This document shows, piece after piece, positions 1-10,559 of a DNA stretch of 64,000 nucleotides (the first letter of the stretch is position 1; each line of letters opens with the position of its first letter). The DNA is from Scytalidium lignicola (lineage: Eukaryota; Ascomycota; Leotiomycetes). A program made the position numbers and the translations under genes. The notes beneath the pieces are model-generated. The model saw only the letters and a program-made list of their open reading frames with translations. It ran no database searches and had not been told where the DNA came from. The DNA is taken from contig NCSJ02000161.1 of the NCBI GenBank assembly GCA_002812745.2, positions 29,945 through 93,944 on the forward strand, read 5' to 3'.

Positions 1-1
1 T

Positions 2-406
2 ACAGCCCAGCCTACAGGTCAGCCAGAGACTACAGGTCAGCCAGAGACTACAGGTCAGCCAGAGACTACAGGTCAGCCAGAGACTACAGGTCAGCCAGAG
101 ACTACAGGTCAGCCAGAGACTGTAGGCCAAAAAGAACTATGCCATGCCTGTCGTCAATTGAGGCCAATTTCGAGTTTTGGCCCTTTTTGGACTTGTGAGA
201 TCTGTAGGAAGCGAAATATCAAGGCTAATCGACGTAGAAATCAAAAGCCTATTGTCATACCTACAAGGGATCAGGTCGAAAAGCATCTACAAGATTGGGT
301 TGCAATAGCAGGGGAAAGGGAGCTCATACCACTCCGAAAAGACTGGACTAGGCCTTTGACAGTTGACGATTACTTGAGAGGTTCAGGAGGCTACGAGCCT
401 GTATAG
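2..406 (+). CDS. C-terminal part of a Cys-containing protein with TGQPET repeats (5' end outside window)
   Basis: The frame is open from the window edge to the stop at 404-406, so only the C-terminal ~134 residues are visible. The first ~40 residues are six copies of the hexapeptide T-G-Q-P-E-T. A compact Cys module follows: CHAC, then RQLRPISSFGPFW, then TCEIC and a basic RKRNIKANRRR stretch, which is a possible treble-clef or zinc-ribbon site. The tail is unremarkable and ends GGYEPV. No ATG lies between the repeat and the Cys module, so the true start is upstream. The spliced small protein at 1036-1261 has a similar C-x2-C, then T-C arrangement. I do not recognise a named family. Such modules are frequent in repeat-associated fungal genes, so a transposon-linked origin is possible but inferred. 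Confidence 0.5.
   Translation, partial: TAQPTGQPETTGQPETTGQPETTGQPETTGQPETTGQPETVGQKELCHACRQLRPISSFGPFWTCEICRKRNIKANRRRNQKPIVIPTRDQVEKHLQDWVAIAGERELIPLRKDWTRPLTVDDYLRGSGGYEPV
14..121 (+). repeat. Six perfect tandem copies of an 18-bp coding repeat
   Basis: The unit acaggtcagccagagact repeats six times without a mismatch and stays in frame, each unit encoding T-G-Q-P-E-T. A diverged copy (acagcccagcct) sits just before. The lack of mismatches suggests recent expansion. Confidence 0.9.
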
Positions 407-1035
407 TAGACGAGTAGAGTATGTGGGAATCGACTGTAGGAATTGCCTGTAGCTAAGAATGGCCTATAGCAATTGAATTGCCTGTAAAACAGTAGCTAGG
501 AATCGAACAGTAGCTAGGAATCGAACAGTAGCTAGGAATTAACAGCCTGTAGGCAAGTGTACAGGAATTAGATCAGTCACGTGAAAGATAAGGATACCAA
601 ATATCCCTCCCTACGAGCGTAGCGAGTAGCAAGCTTTGCTTGTCTATATAGTATTGAAAACATTGTGGATCTTTCCGTCTAAAAGTCGATTTTGATTGGT
701 TTACAAGATGCGTTTCCGACGGTTTTGATTCGTTCGATGCACGCGTTTACAGTGATTTGATTGGTTGTTGGTTATCCAATCACCTCCTTCGATCGCGTCC
801 TTCAACTACGTCTGTAAACAAAGATCACACTTATAAACAAGGACATACTACGATTAACATTCTATTGTGTATATTGTAACATTATTACCATGTGATTATT
901 ATACAGATTATCGTACGGTTGTTTTCTTTGCTTTTGCTCGGTGTGCTTTCCTGTACAGTCCGTAAAATCGTATACACTTTCTTCACCATAGTACAGTACC
1001 CATCTTTCTATTCCTCCTTAATAACTTTACTAATA
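407..1035. other. Intergenic: short repeats, CACGTG, and a 30-bp motif shared with 14.8 kb
   Basis: No gene is supported between the first ORF and the small CxxC gene. The stretch holds the 18-bp array, a CACGTG at about 578, the motif cgagcgtagcgag...caagctttgcttgt at 614-643 (28 of 30 bases match 14782-14811), and tgtacagtccgtaa near 952, which recurs near 14505. It may be promoter DNA or a terminal remnant of a repeat. Confidence 0.4.
489..541. repeat. Three tandem copies of an 18-bp unit
   Basis: The unit acagtagctaggaatcga occurs at 489 and 507, and a third, slightly changed copy at 525. It lies downstream of the first ORF in a stretch rich in cctgtag/ctgtaa words (407-560). No coding potential is seen. 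Confidence 0.75.
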
Positions 1036-1261
1036 ATGATTTGCTATCCTTCAGCTTCTCCTACAACATATTGTAAGAGCTGTAAACAATATCGTCTGTC
1101 AGAATTATTTAAAAGGCAGCCAGATGGAATAAGATTTTATACAACATATTCTACTTGCATGGTTAGTGTTCAATTAGTGCTATAATCGTATATTTGACTG
1201 TTGACAGGAATATAAACGAAATCAGGTTGTACTTAGGGAAGTTGATGTTAACATTCCATAA
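1036..1261 (+). CDS. Small CxxC protein, two exons (hypothetical)
   Basis: Model: join(1036..1161,1208..1261), 59 residues. Exon 1 starts at ATG 1036 and contains YCKSCKQYRLSELFKR followed by YSTCM. The 46-nt intron (1162-1207) begins GTTAGT, contains TTGACTG and ends GACAG. The splice is phase 0 and continues EYKRNQVVLREVDVNIP to a stop. The C-x2-C then T-C-x3 pattern resembles the Cys module at the window start, pointing to a shared small zinc-binding module. The frame is also open upstream of ATG 1036 to about 892, so a further 5' exon is possible. Function unknown. It sits at the edge of the AT-rich block. Confidence 0.4.
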
Positions 1262-2473
1262 CAAACTTGACAATCTGTTAAACTACCAGCTTAAAGGCGT
1301 AAACAACGTTGATTTGACTATTTGATAACTTTACCTTTGCTAGTATAACTGCCTAAGCCAGGTTTACTAATAATTCTATCATAACTACTGCAAAGTTATT
1401 CATTGTCACTTCTAGCCTTTGAACAACTGTTATGTAACTATACACCTTCACTTCTAACCCTTGAACAATTATTACATAACTGATCATTATCATTTACAAT
1501 CCTTAAACTATATTAACTTAGAATTAAAGGTCGATTAAAACATCAACTGTTAGGTTTTATATCTGCTTTTACACTTATTATACCTTATTATATAAGTGTG
1601 TTAACAGAGGTTTGTATATGTTGCTTAGCATTTCATTGGCCAGAGGAAAATTCTATATATTATTATAAGGAAGAAGACTTAATATTAAAGCTATTCTAAG
1701 AATCGCTAGTCTTCTTCAAAAATCTCTTGACTAATAATGATTTAAGAGTAAAGGAATTCCTTACTTGTATACAATAATATAATTTAGTACTTATGTTTAT
1801 ATCTCTTAGTTATAACAAGGATTGACAAATTGACGAATTAAGGTTAAGTTTAGCTTGTTTTTCCATTCATAATAACTTATATCATATATAAGGACTTTTA
1901 TAATTAGGCCTTTAAACTGTTTTAACATTTATTTAATTATTCTTTTACAACTTTGATTATATTATAAATGTTTGATCAGACTATCAACTTGAGCTAAATC
2001 AGTCTATACTTTGTAAGCTTTATATTATACTTATAGATTATAACCCTTTTATTTGCTTATATTTAATAGTAGTTGAATATATAATTGTTTAATCAACTGT
2101 ATTCTAGTTAACTTTAAACCCTTGTATAAAGTTAGTCATGGAAGGAGTATACTACTAAGAGCAAATAAACCTTCTTAACAATAATAAGATTACTGTTATT
2201 ATTCTAGACAAAACTAATGTGTACAAGTTTAAAGATATAGTTCTAGCTAATTGTAATAAAGCTAGAGGAGAGTTGAATTTGACTAAGATTCCAGTTACTT
2301 ATCTAGTTTATATACTATTACATTACATATTATTCTTTTCATACGGTAATTACAATTAAAGTTATAATATAAAACTCTAAGGCTAATGTAGAAGTTATCG
2401 TTTAACATTATAAAAGTAATATCAATATTATTTATATACATAAAAAGGCTAATTCTCCTTTATCTTCTATAGA
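1262..2473. other. AT-rich degraded DNA left of the gypsy element
   Basis: Very rich in TA/AT dinucleotides with stops in all frames and no recognisable relic. The composition matches RIP-mutated repeat DNA like the rest of the block to 13.5 kb. Confidence 0.5.
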
Positions 2474-2478
2474 ACTTA

Positions 2479-2745
2479 TGTCAAGGGTATCTGTACGTAG
2501 AGTGAAGAGAGACCAGGAGGCTGAAACATAATAGGAGACTAGCAGTGAGATAGCAGTTGGTTAGGTGTAGATTCACTCTAAAACTCGGTGTTCTTCTAAA
2601 ATTACAAGATTGATCTCTGACTCCTGTCAAAGAGAAGGGGAAACCCTCCTCTTTATAGACGGGAGTCAGCAGCTAAGGAGTGGCTAGGACTCAGACTACT
2701 ATCCTTTTCCCCCCTTCATGTGATTAGTGCATTGAGGCCTTGACA
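2479..2745 (-). repeat. Gypsy LTR (3' LTR in sense orientation)
   Basis: 267 bp, starts TGTCAAGG and ends CCTTGACA. It matches 9820-10086 along its whole length, with most differences C/T or G/A. The target duplication ACTTA lies at 2474-2478. Confidence 0.92.
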
Positions 2746-5700
2746 ATATCTCCTCCTTTTTAAGCTCTTATCCTCAAGAGTTATAATCATACTACTTATT
2801 AAGATGTAATGACAAAACATAATACTCTTCTATTCTACAATTAGACTTCAGATAAAGAATGCTAAACTTAGTACTCCTAGCCTTAATGCCTTAATATGTT
2901 TGTTATTTTAGCAAACACAAAACACCTCTTAGTATTAACCTTACAATAAAGCTTTAGCAAACTTCTTACTAAGCTTTAAAGATCTTTCTTTATTCTTTCA
3001 ATTTAATGTTATAAGTTATAATAAGGCTAATAGTTGAATATTTTGCTTTTATTGTAAACTTCCTTTCTAGACTGTAACTTGCTTATAGTTAAGTAGTTAT
3101 GAACAATCATTAAGCTTTATAACAAGGATGTTATTACTCTTACTCTTTCAATATAACTTCATTATACTAAATATATTTATTAAGAAAAGCTTTAATAGTA
3201 ATATTCTCTAAGCCTTAAGCCATTGTATATGTTCATTTAAATAAGTATTCTCTCCTTTAATTTTACTTCTTTTTCCAAACATTAACTGATGATCATTAGT
3301 ATTACCTTTCNTTTTTGAAGAGATTTACTATATTCTCATAGCTTTTTACTAGCATTCCTCTTGTTAAGTTATAATTTTCTTACTGTCCTTCCTTCTATTA
3401 TACTTCCCTTTTCCTTACCTTCATTCATTGAAATTCTCAAAGTAGAATTGTCTCTTATTAAGTTATAGTTTAATTTTTGCTATACTTCTCCTTAATCTTC
3501 TAATTTAACTTGTTTTCCTACCTTTACCTTTGTTCAGTTATTACTTCTTTTCTCCAGGAATCACATAGCAGAATTGTCTCTTGTTAAGTTACAGCTTACT
3601 CTTTGCTATACTCTTTCTTGATTCTCCAATTCAGCTTACCTTGTACTTTTCACTTAACTTTAGAATATCTTTTCTTTCTTCTTATACTCTTGCTTAACTT
3701 TAGTTATAATACTTGTTAACTTCTTGTTAAGCTCTTGTGATAGTACTAGTAAACACTAAACCCCTTATTCTTACTGATAAAGAAGTACTATGTCAACAAT
3801 ATCTTTATAACTTGTCTAGGTAGAAAGCTAATGTTCTACAATAATATACAAATAATATTAATAAGTTATGATTATTGCTGTATAACTACTTTACTACTAT
3901 TATACAATTGCTTAGCTAAAATTCTATAAGCTAATCTTCAAAATGTTCATACTACAAGTAGAACAATAAGGCTTGTCTTCTAATAAGCATATCCTTCCTT
4001 CTTTGTTCACTCTTGTGAACTGATAGTTAATTACTTGCTAACCTCTTGTTAGTTAACTGGTTTGTTAAAAGCATAAAGCAAAGTACTTTATATTATTATT
4101 ATCATGTATAATAGTATTCTTAACATAAGTTTTGATATAATGGTTATTGTTAATACTAAGCTCTTGTTAACTTAGTACTAGGATAATGTTAAGATAATAC
4201 AAGTAATTGTTTTAAAAAGCCTTTAATTTATTAAGAACTTCAAAAGTATACCTTCTTTATGTTTTTAAGAACTTAAGTAAGAAGAGTTAATTAAGTAAAA
4301 AGAGAAAAGTATCTTAGTATTAAAGTTATTAAGTTATTCATTAAAGAAGATGTTTAAAGATATAACAAATTTTTTTTAAAGAAGTAAAAAAGTCTTTGTA
4401 CAGATTATAATAAAGTAATAAGTTACTTGTATAATTATTATTAGATAAGTGTTAATCAGAGGATAACATTCTAAGGTAGAAAAGCCTTCTGATAATAAAG
4501 GTAATAATGAAGATTATAGTAATAATAACAAAGTATAATTCTTGCTCTTCTCTTACTTACCTCTTATAAGGTTAAAGCTTAAGTGTTTAATTTCTTTTTC
4601 TACTTACCTTGTAAGGTTAAAGCTAATCTTTTGTTTAGTTGATGTTAAGTTCTTAACTAAGTATATTTTAGATGAATTTAAATTGTTGTTTTATAATGTT
4701 TTCTTTCTTGTAATTATGTTCTGTACTATACTTTATGAAAAATTATTTGAAGTATATTAATCATCTTTATTATAAAGTAATTATTAACTTTTTTAAGTCT
4801 TCTTTGCTTTCTCTTAACTTTAAGGTTGTTTAGATTTAAGTTATATTTCTTATTATACTCTTTTAGCATTTTACCATTATTAATATTTTCTTATAACTCT
4901 TAAGAATCTTCCTTATTAGTATATTTCTTTTAATTAATAAGGTATTTGAAAATTTCTCTTTGTTATTTATAGTTTAAGATTACTTTTACTTTATATTCAT
5001 TGTCTAAGTTAATAACACTTATCTCCCTTGGTTTTAAGTTGTTATTCTCTTACTTCTTGTATAATTTAAGGGTAAAGATAAGGAAAACAAGGTAAATATG
5101 AATTTACTTTAATATATCTAACTTATAAGCAAGGTTATAGTCTTCTACTACCTTTGTTATTTTCTAAAGCCTTAAGTATTTATTAATGAACTTGTAATAA
5201 GGTTGTTATTACTTGATATAGGTAGTAAAGACTAATACTTAGTCTTTAAGGTTAAAAGACTTTAATACTCAACATTAGTTATATTATTTCTTATAAAGTT
5301 TCTAAGTATATTGAAGTAGACTTACAATCTTATTATAACTCTCTTATAACTCTTCAACTCTCTTAATTACTATTAATACCTTAAAAGGAGGCTTTTTGCT
5401 AGCTAACCTTAACTTTGTTAATCCTTGTGATTTATATCTTATAAGAGCTTTTGTAAAGGATGTTTATATAGTAGAATACTATGAGATATTATAAATATAC
5501 TTTGTTAAGTACAACTTAGTTATTTAATTGTTTTAAGTAAAGGAGTAGTAAACTTACAAATAATATTCTAGGTTTTGGTTTTGATGTTCAGTTTGACTGT
5601 TAGTCTAAGGATGTTATACAGTATTCATCTGCCTCTTTACTACTAAGTAGTAGTAAAAGGACACTTAGAACTTACTCTTGAATTAAGTATCTTGATCAGA

Positions 5701-7435
5701 TATTATACCCTTAAATAGACTAAATAGTTAGACAATATAATATAATAACAACTTAACAATTTTATTAATACTAATATATTTGATAGTAAAGATATAAATT
5801 AAGTACTTAGTAAACTTGTAGATTATTATTAAAATAGTATTATATTCTTTACCCTTGAAGGAAGTAGAAGGTGATAATTTAATGATGAAATCTATTAAGA
5901 TTTCTTTAAAAGGTTTAGTTAGTATTAGTAAAAGTGTTAACTTGTTATAAGGTAAATAATGTCTTAACTTAATTCTTTAACAAATAGCATAAGTAAAGAT
6001 ATACTTCTTAACATCTTTTTATAAACTATTCTAATAATAATAATTAATTAGTTGTTTCAAAACTTTAGTAATACTTAGATATTTATTAGTAAGAGTATTA
6101 TAGAAAGCATTTAACAGTTTAATCTTTAATGAATAGTTATCAAGGATGTAAACATGTCCTCAATACCTTAGAAGTTTATTATTTCCTAATGCTTAGAGGT
6201 TATACCCTAAGATTACAACAATAGATTGCTTATTATATTATTACTTCTATTCTTCATTAATAATAAAAGCATCCTTTTATTATGCCTTATAAATAACATT
6301 TACAAAGTTAAGTAATAAATCTTCTAATGTTGTTATAGCTTCAGCCCTTTTAACTTATGCTAAAAGAATATACAATTTATGACTTATAATTTTAACAACA
6401 GTATTATCCTAGAAAGACATAATACTCTAAATACTTTCAAGTTCAATTGTTATAAAGTTATTAAACTTTTATGACTAACTAGTAAAGTCTTGATTGTTTA
6501 GCAAAATAAGTTCAGTTATTAAGGAATTTACTTTCTTTGACTAGTTAACAAGACCTTGACTTAACAAGCTCATAAGTTCCTTACTACTTATATTCAGCAT
6601 TTATAAGAACTTATTAAGAAAACTCAACAACAACTCTTAATATGTTATTACAATGTTAGTTATATCTTACAAATCAAGTCTTCTTAACAACTTATTAATA
6701 AGGTTTTAAGAGCTTAGTTTATACTTAATCTTAAAATTATATTTAGACAATTCTTATAACTAATAAACTTGCTTATTGTTTAGTTGTAACTTAGAAGTAA
6801 AGTAGTAATAGTTCAAGTAGTCAGTTAAAACTTCAACAAGGTATTGTACATATGACAAGTAATGTCTTCATGTTTTAAAAGCCTTTATAATAGTTAATAA
6901 CTTAGCATTTAAAGTATTGTAATATAGTTTAACCCTTTTCAACTTCTTTGACATGTATACAACAAGATGTTAGTACTCTTCTTACAATTAAGTTATAATT
7001 ATATTAACTGTAAAATCCAAAGCATTTATCTTTAACCTAGTAAGTAGTTTCAAGTTATAATAACATAGTAGTAAAGTAATTATGAATAAGATATATATCT
7101 TCATAAATACTTCTCATTATAAGAGAGTTAATTAGAAGGTTAACAAGTATCCTTTCTTCAATATATCTGTTAATAGTATAATAACCTTTGAATAACCTTT
7201 GATAAACTAATGATAAAACCTAGTAAAGTTAAGAAAGATCTACATGTCTTTTATACTTTTAAGTTCTAATTACTTAACAATAGTTATAATATGTTCTTTT
7301 TCTATACTTATACCTTTAAGAGTAATCATAAAGCTTNAAAAAGATAATTGTCTAAGAATGGAATGTACATTTCTCTAGGTTTGTATAAAGGCTTCATTGT
7401 TATAACCTAGTTAGTACATTATAAACAGTTTGTAC

Positions 7436-7680
7436 ATATGACTCCTTGTCCTTTATATAAATCAAGATATTATCAAGGTATATAATGTAGATAATGTTAA
7501 CTAAATTTACTAGTACTTAGTTGATATATGTTTAAAAGGTAATTAGTATATTCAAAAGTCAAATAGTATAACAAGATATTCAAAGTATTCATACTTAATT
7601 CTAAACATTATCTTCTACTCATCTTCTTTATAAATGTATATTTAATAGTAAGCATCTTTTAAATCCAACTTAATAAAGTA
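7436..7680 (-). pseudogene. Reverse transcriptase relic of the gypsy element
   Basis: On the minus strand the complement of 7647-7675 reads KLDLKDAYY, then FRIKYEYFEYLV. The complement of 7436-7480 reads YLDNILIYIKDKES. These correspond to the Ty3/gypsy RT blocks KLDLxxAY, F.TRYGHFEYLV and YLDDILIYS. The second Asp of the catalytic YLDD is now Asn (GAT to AAT), a G-to-A transition expected from RIP. Several stops and frame changes lie between the blocks, so this is a dead copy. The family assignment rests on these motifs. Confidence 0.85.
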
Positions 7681-9819
7681 TTTAGCCTTAGATAATCAAC
7701 TAATGATTTTTGAAATTAAAGGTAATGTAATATAATTCTTCTTAGTAATCTTGTTCAATCCTTAATAATCAATACAAAGTTGTAACTTACTTCTTAGCTT
7801 GAGTATAAACAATATAAAAGCTTCTGCTAAACTGATCAAGGGTTAGATCTATCCCTTCTACATAATAATTTCTAAGTAATTATAAAGCATTACAAGTTCA
7901 TCTTCAGTTAAAGTATAAATAAGTTTTCAAGGTGAAGTTTATTCTTCTTCTAAGTTAATATAATGCTTTAAAGAGGTATAAGAAGGCAGAATTCCAGTTA
8001 AGTCTATATTAAAAACATTCAAGTAATTATTATATTTTGATAATATGACAAGTTATATTTTACTAACTTCTTTATTAGTATCTTCTTATGCATTTAAGGG
8101 AATAAGGATTATTCTAACCAAAATCACAATATACTTAACTGTGTAACTAGCTTTTTAAAGTTGTCNTTTTTATAATGATCAGTAATAAGTACTACTCTTG
8201 GAGAGGAAATACTTAAGTATCTTCTTTGTAATAGATAACTTGTAACTTTACATTATTATACTATAACTTTCTTAATACAATTTCATATCTATTAAACTTA
8301 ACTATTATGAAGTTGTAATACTCTGTCCTCTCAAGTCCTTAGTTATTGGTAATGTAAGTTATAATATCCAAAGTTCTATAAGTAAAAACGTTTTGTTTGT
8401 AAAGTTGTCCTACTGTTAAGTACCAGCTAACCTCCTTCATTGCTTTGTCTGACAAGAGGTGACAATGTATAATATTCAAATTTGACCTTGTATTTAATAA
8501 GGCTGTCCTTGTTACTTATTTCCTTTTAAGTTGGAGAGAAACTCTTGCTTTTAACTATCTTGAAAGATGTTTGTCTTCTTATTAAGTAACTGTTATTCTC
8601 TTATCTAATAGCATAGTATTTATATTAGATGTTTAAGAGCAACTACTAGTATAATAGCTTAATTTCTTACATTAATAGCATTAGACCTTAAAAAGCAATA
8701 GTTTAACAACTCCTCTTCTCTTTGCTGTTAGTTAGTCATTAAGAAGGATAGCATTGACAATCATTGCTTTTTGTGTTAAAAGAGTTTAGTTTGCTTAAGA
8801 TATACTTGAAGTCTTATTTATTTAACTTATTTGTTTGCTTTAGTTTTTTTAGCTAATTAGTTATAATTATACTTCTTGTTATAATACCTTTTCCTTGAGT
8901 TATAATCAATGTTTTAGTCNTTTTATACTATACTGATTAACTTTATCTTAATGATTAATATGCCTTAAGACATAATTTGCNTTTTTTAACTCTGGTTGAA
9001 GTTTGTCTAAGAGATTATATACTTAATACCTCTTAGGTAAGTACTTTAGTAATTCTAACTTAATATTCTTGTAATTATCCAGGAAAGAATTGAATTTCTA
9101 GTTTGGTTTTTGTTCAAGATAATATAACTTTGTAATAACTTCAAAGATATAGATAAGGTTATCTAAGATATTACTCTTTAAGAATTCCTTTATTTTATCT
9201 TAACAGATGTAATTATAATAATTCTACTAAGTGTTCATAACATAAGTAATCTAATATCTTTTAATAGTGCTTTCTAGTATACTACCAATGTACATAACTC
9301 TTTGAAGTTTAGTACTCAATTCTTAGATTATAATAAATCAAGAGTATAATTTGAAGAGGAAAGTATAGAGTTTATTCTAATTAATCCCTTTATATTTTAA
9401 GGCAAGGAATTATAATTTCCTTTAAATCTTATTGTTAAGTTGTTAATAAGGTTTAGCATAGTAATTTGTTCTAATAACTGGTATATCCTATGCAGAATCA
9501 TAAATAAGAACTTCTCCTCTCTTAAGAGCTTATAAGTAAGTTCTTTTCTTTTTAAGGTAATCTTATTACTACTTAACTGTAATTCTCTTGTCTAACTCTT
9601 CCTCTGACAACAAAACAAAACTCCTTGAAATAAGTGTTAGAGGAGAAGGCAAAGGTGAATTAAGCAATAGTGACTCTTCTTATTGTAATGTTGTTAAGTT
9701 AGTAGAAGGGAATTATGACCTTTTTACTTTTCCTTGTTGTGAAGCTTGAGTTTAACAAGTCTTAACCATCTTAATTCTCAATAGTCTATATACCTTTTGT
9801 TAAGAGAAAGAGATTAATA

Positions 9820-10086
9820 TATTAAGGGTATTCATATGTAAAATGAAGAAAGACCAAGAGGCTAAAACATAATAGGAGACTAGCAGTAAGATAACAGTTG
9901 GTTAAGTGTAAATTCGCTCTAAAACTCGGTGCTCTTCTAAAATTACAAGATTGATCTCTGACTCCTATCAAAGAGAAGGGGAAACCCCTCTCTTTATAGA
10001 CAGGAGTCAGCAGTTAAGGAGCAGCTAGGACTCAAACTACTATCCTTTTCCCCTCTTCACGTGATTAGTGTACTGAGGCCTTGACA
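9820..10086 (-). repeat. Gypsy LTR (5' LTR in sense orientation)
   Basis: 267 bp partner of 2479-2745. Its plus-strand start reads TATTAAGG instead of TGTCAAGG, while its end CCTTGACA is intact. ACTTA follows at 10087-10091. Confidence 0.92.
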
Positions 10087-10091
10087 ACTTA

Positions 10092-10559
10092 CTTCTTTTA
10101 ACAATATGTAATTGACATTTTTATGACAATAAAGACTTCAAGACTTGATTAACATTATCTTAACCAGTTGAAGATATAAACTGATTTGTACTAATATGTA
10201 TATAACACTTTACACTTAAGTAATGTTAATGTTATAAATATTAGCCATTGTATTATACTTCTTTCTTTGTTTTTAAAGAGTAATCATTAAATACAATAAT
10301 TGTTTCAAGATGTAATAGCTTTAATTTATTACTTTAGTAAACTTACTTATTTCATTATGATAATAACAAATCTAAATTAGCCAAAGATCAAGGATAATCT
10401 CTTATTTAACTAATTTGTTATAGATTGTCTAGATTTAGTAACTCATGTTTTTAAGGTTAAAAGGCAATAGTTGATCAATGTACTCAAAGTTAGTGTTCTA
10501 AGCCTTTATACTAGTCATAGCTTTACAACTGAATATTAGAAACATAACCTTCTTTATAT
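10092..10559. other. AT-rich degraded DNA between gypsy LTR and Helitron relic
   Basis: No ORF or recognisable motif. It may be the unreadable N-terminal part of the Helitron, or the DNA into which the gypsy element inserted. Confidence 0.35.

Larger units (their letters stand above)
2479..10086 (-). mobile_element. Full-length, RIP-degraded Ty3/gypsy LTR retrotransposon
   Basis: Two direct 267-bp LTRs (2479-2745 and 9820-10086) bound a 7,608-bp element. The LTR ends are TGTCAAGG and CCTTGACA, an 8-bp inverted repeat; in the right copy the start has decayed to TATTAAGG by C-to-T and G-to-A changes. The flanks carry an identical 5-bp target duplication, ACTTA (2474-2478 and 10087-10091). The minus strand is sense: reverse-transcriptase words read on the complement of 7436-7680, and a purine tract (AAAAAGGAGGAGATA on the minus strand, about 2747-2761) abuts the left LTR as expected for a polypurine tract before a 3' LTR. 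No ORF of useful length survives. Composition and transition-type LTR differences fit RIP. Confidence 0.9.

Noticed and set aside
4542..4760. Open frame of 72 codons in the AT-rich block
   Set aside because: It lies inside the gypsy element on the antisense strand; Leu/Phe-rich translation is expected from AT-rich DNA.
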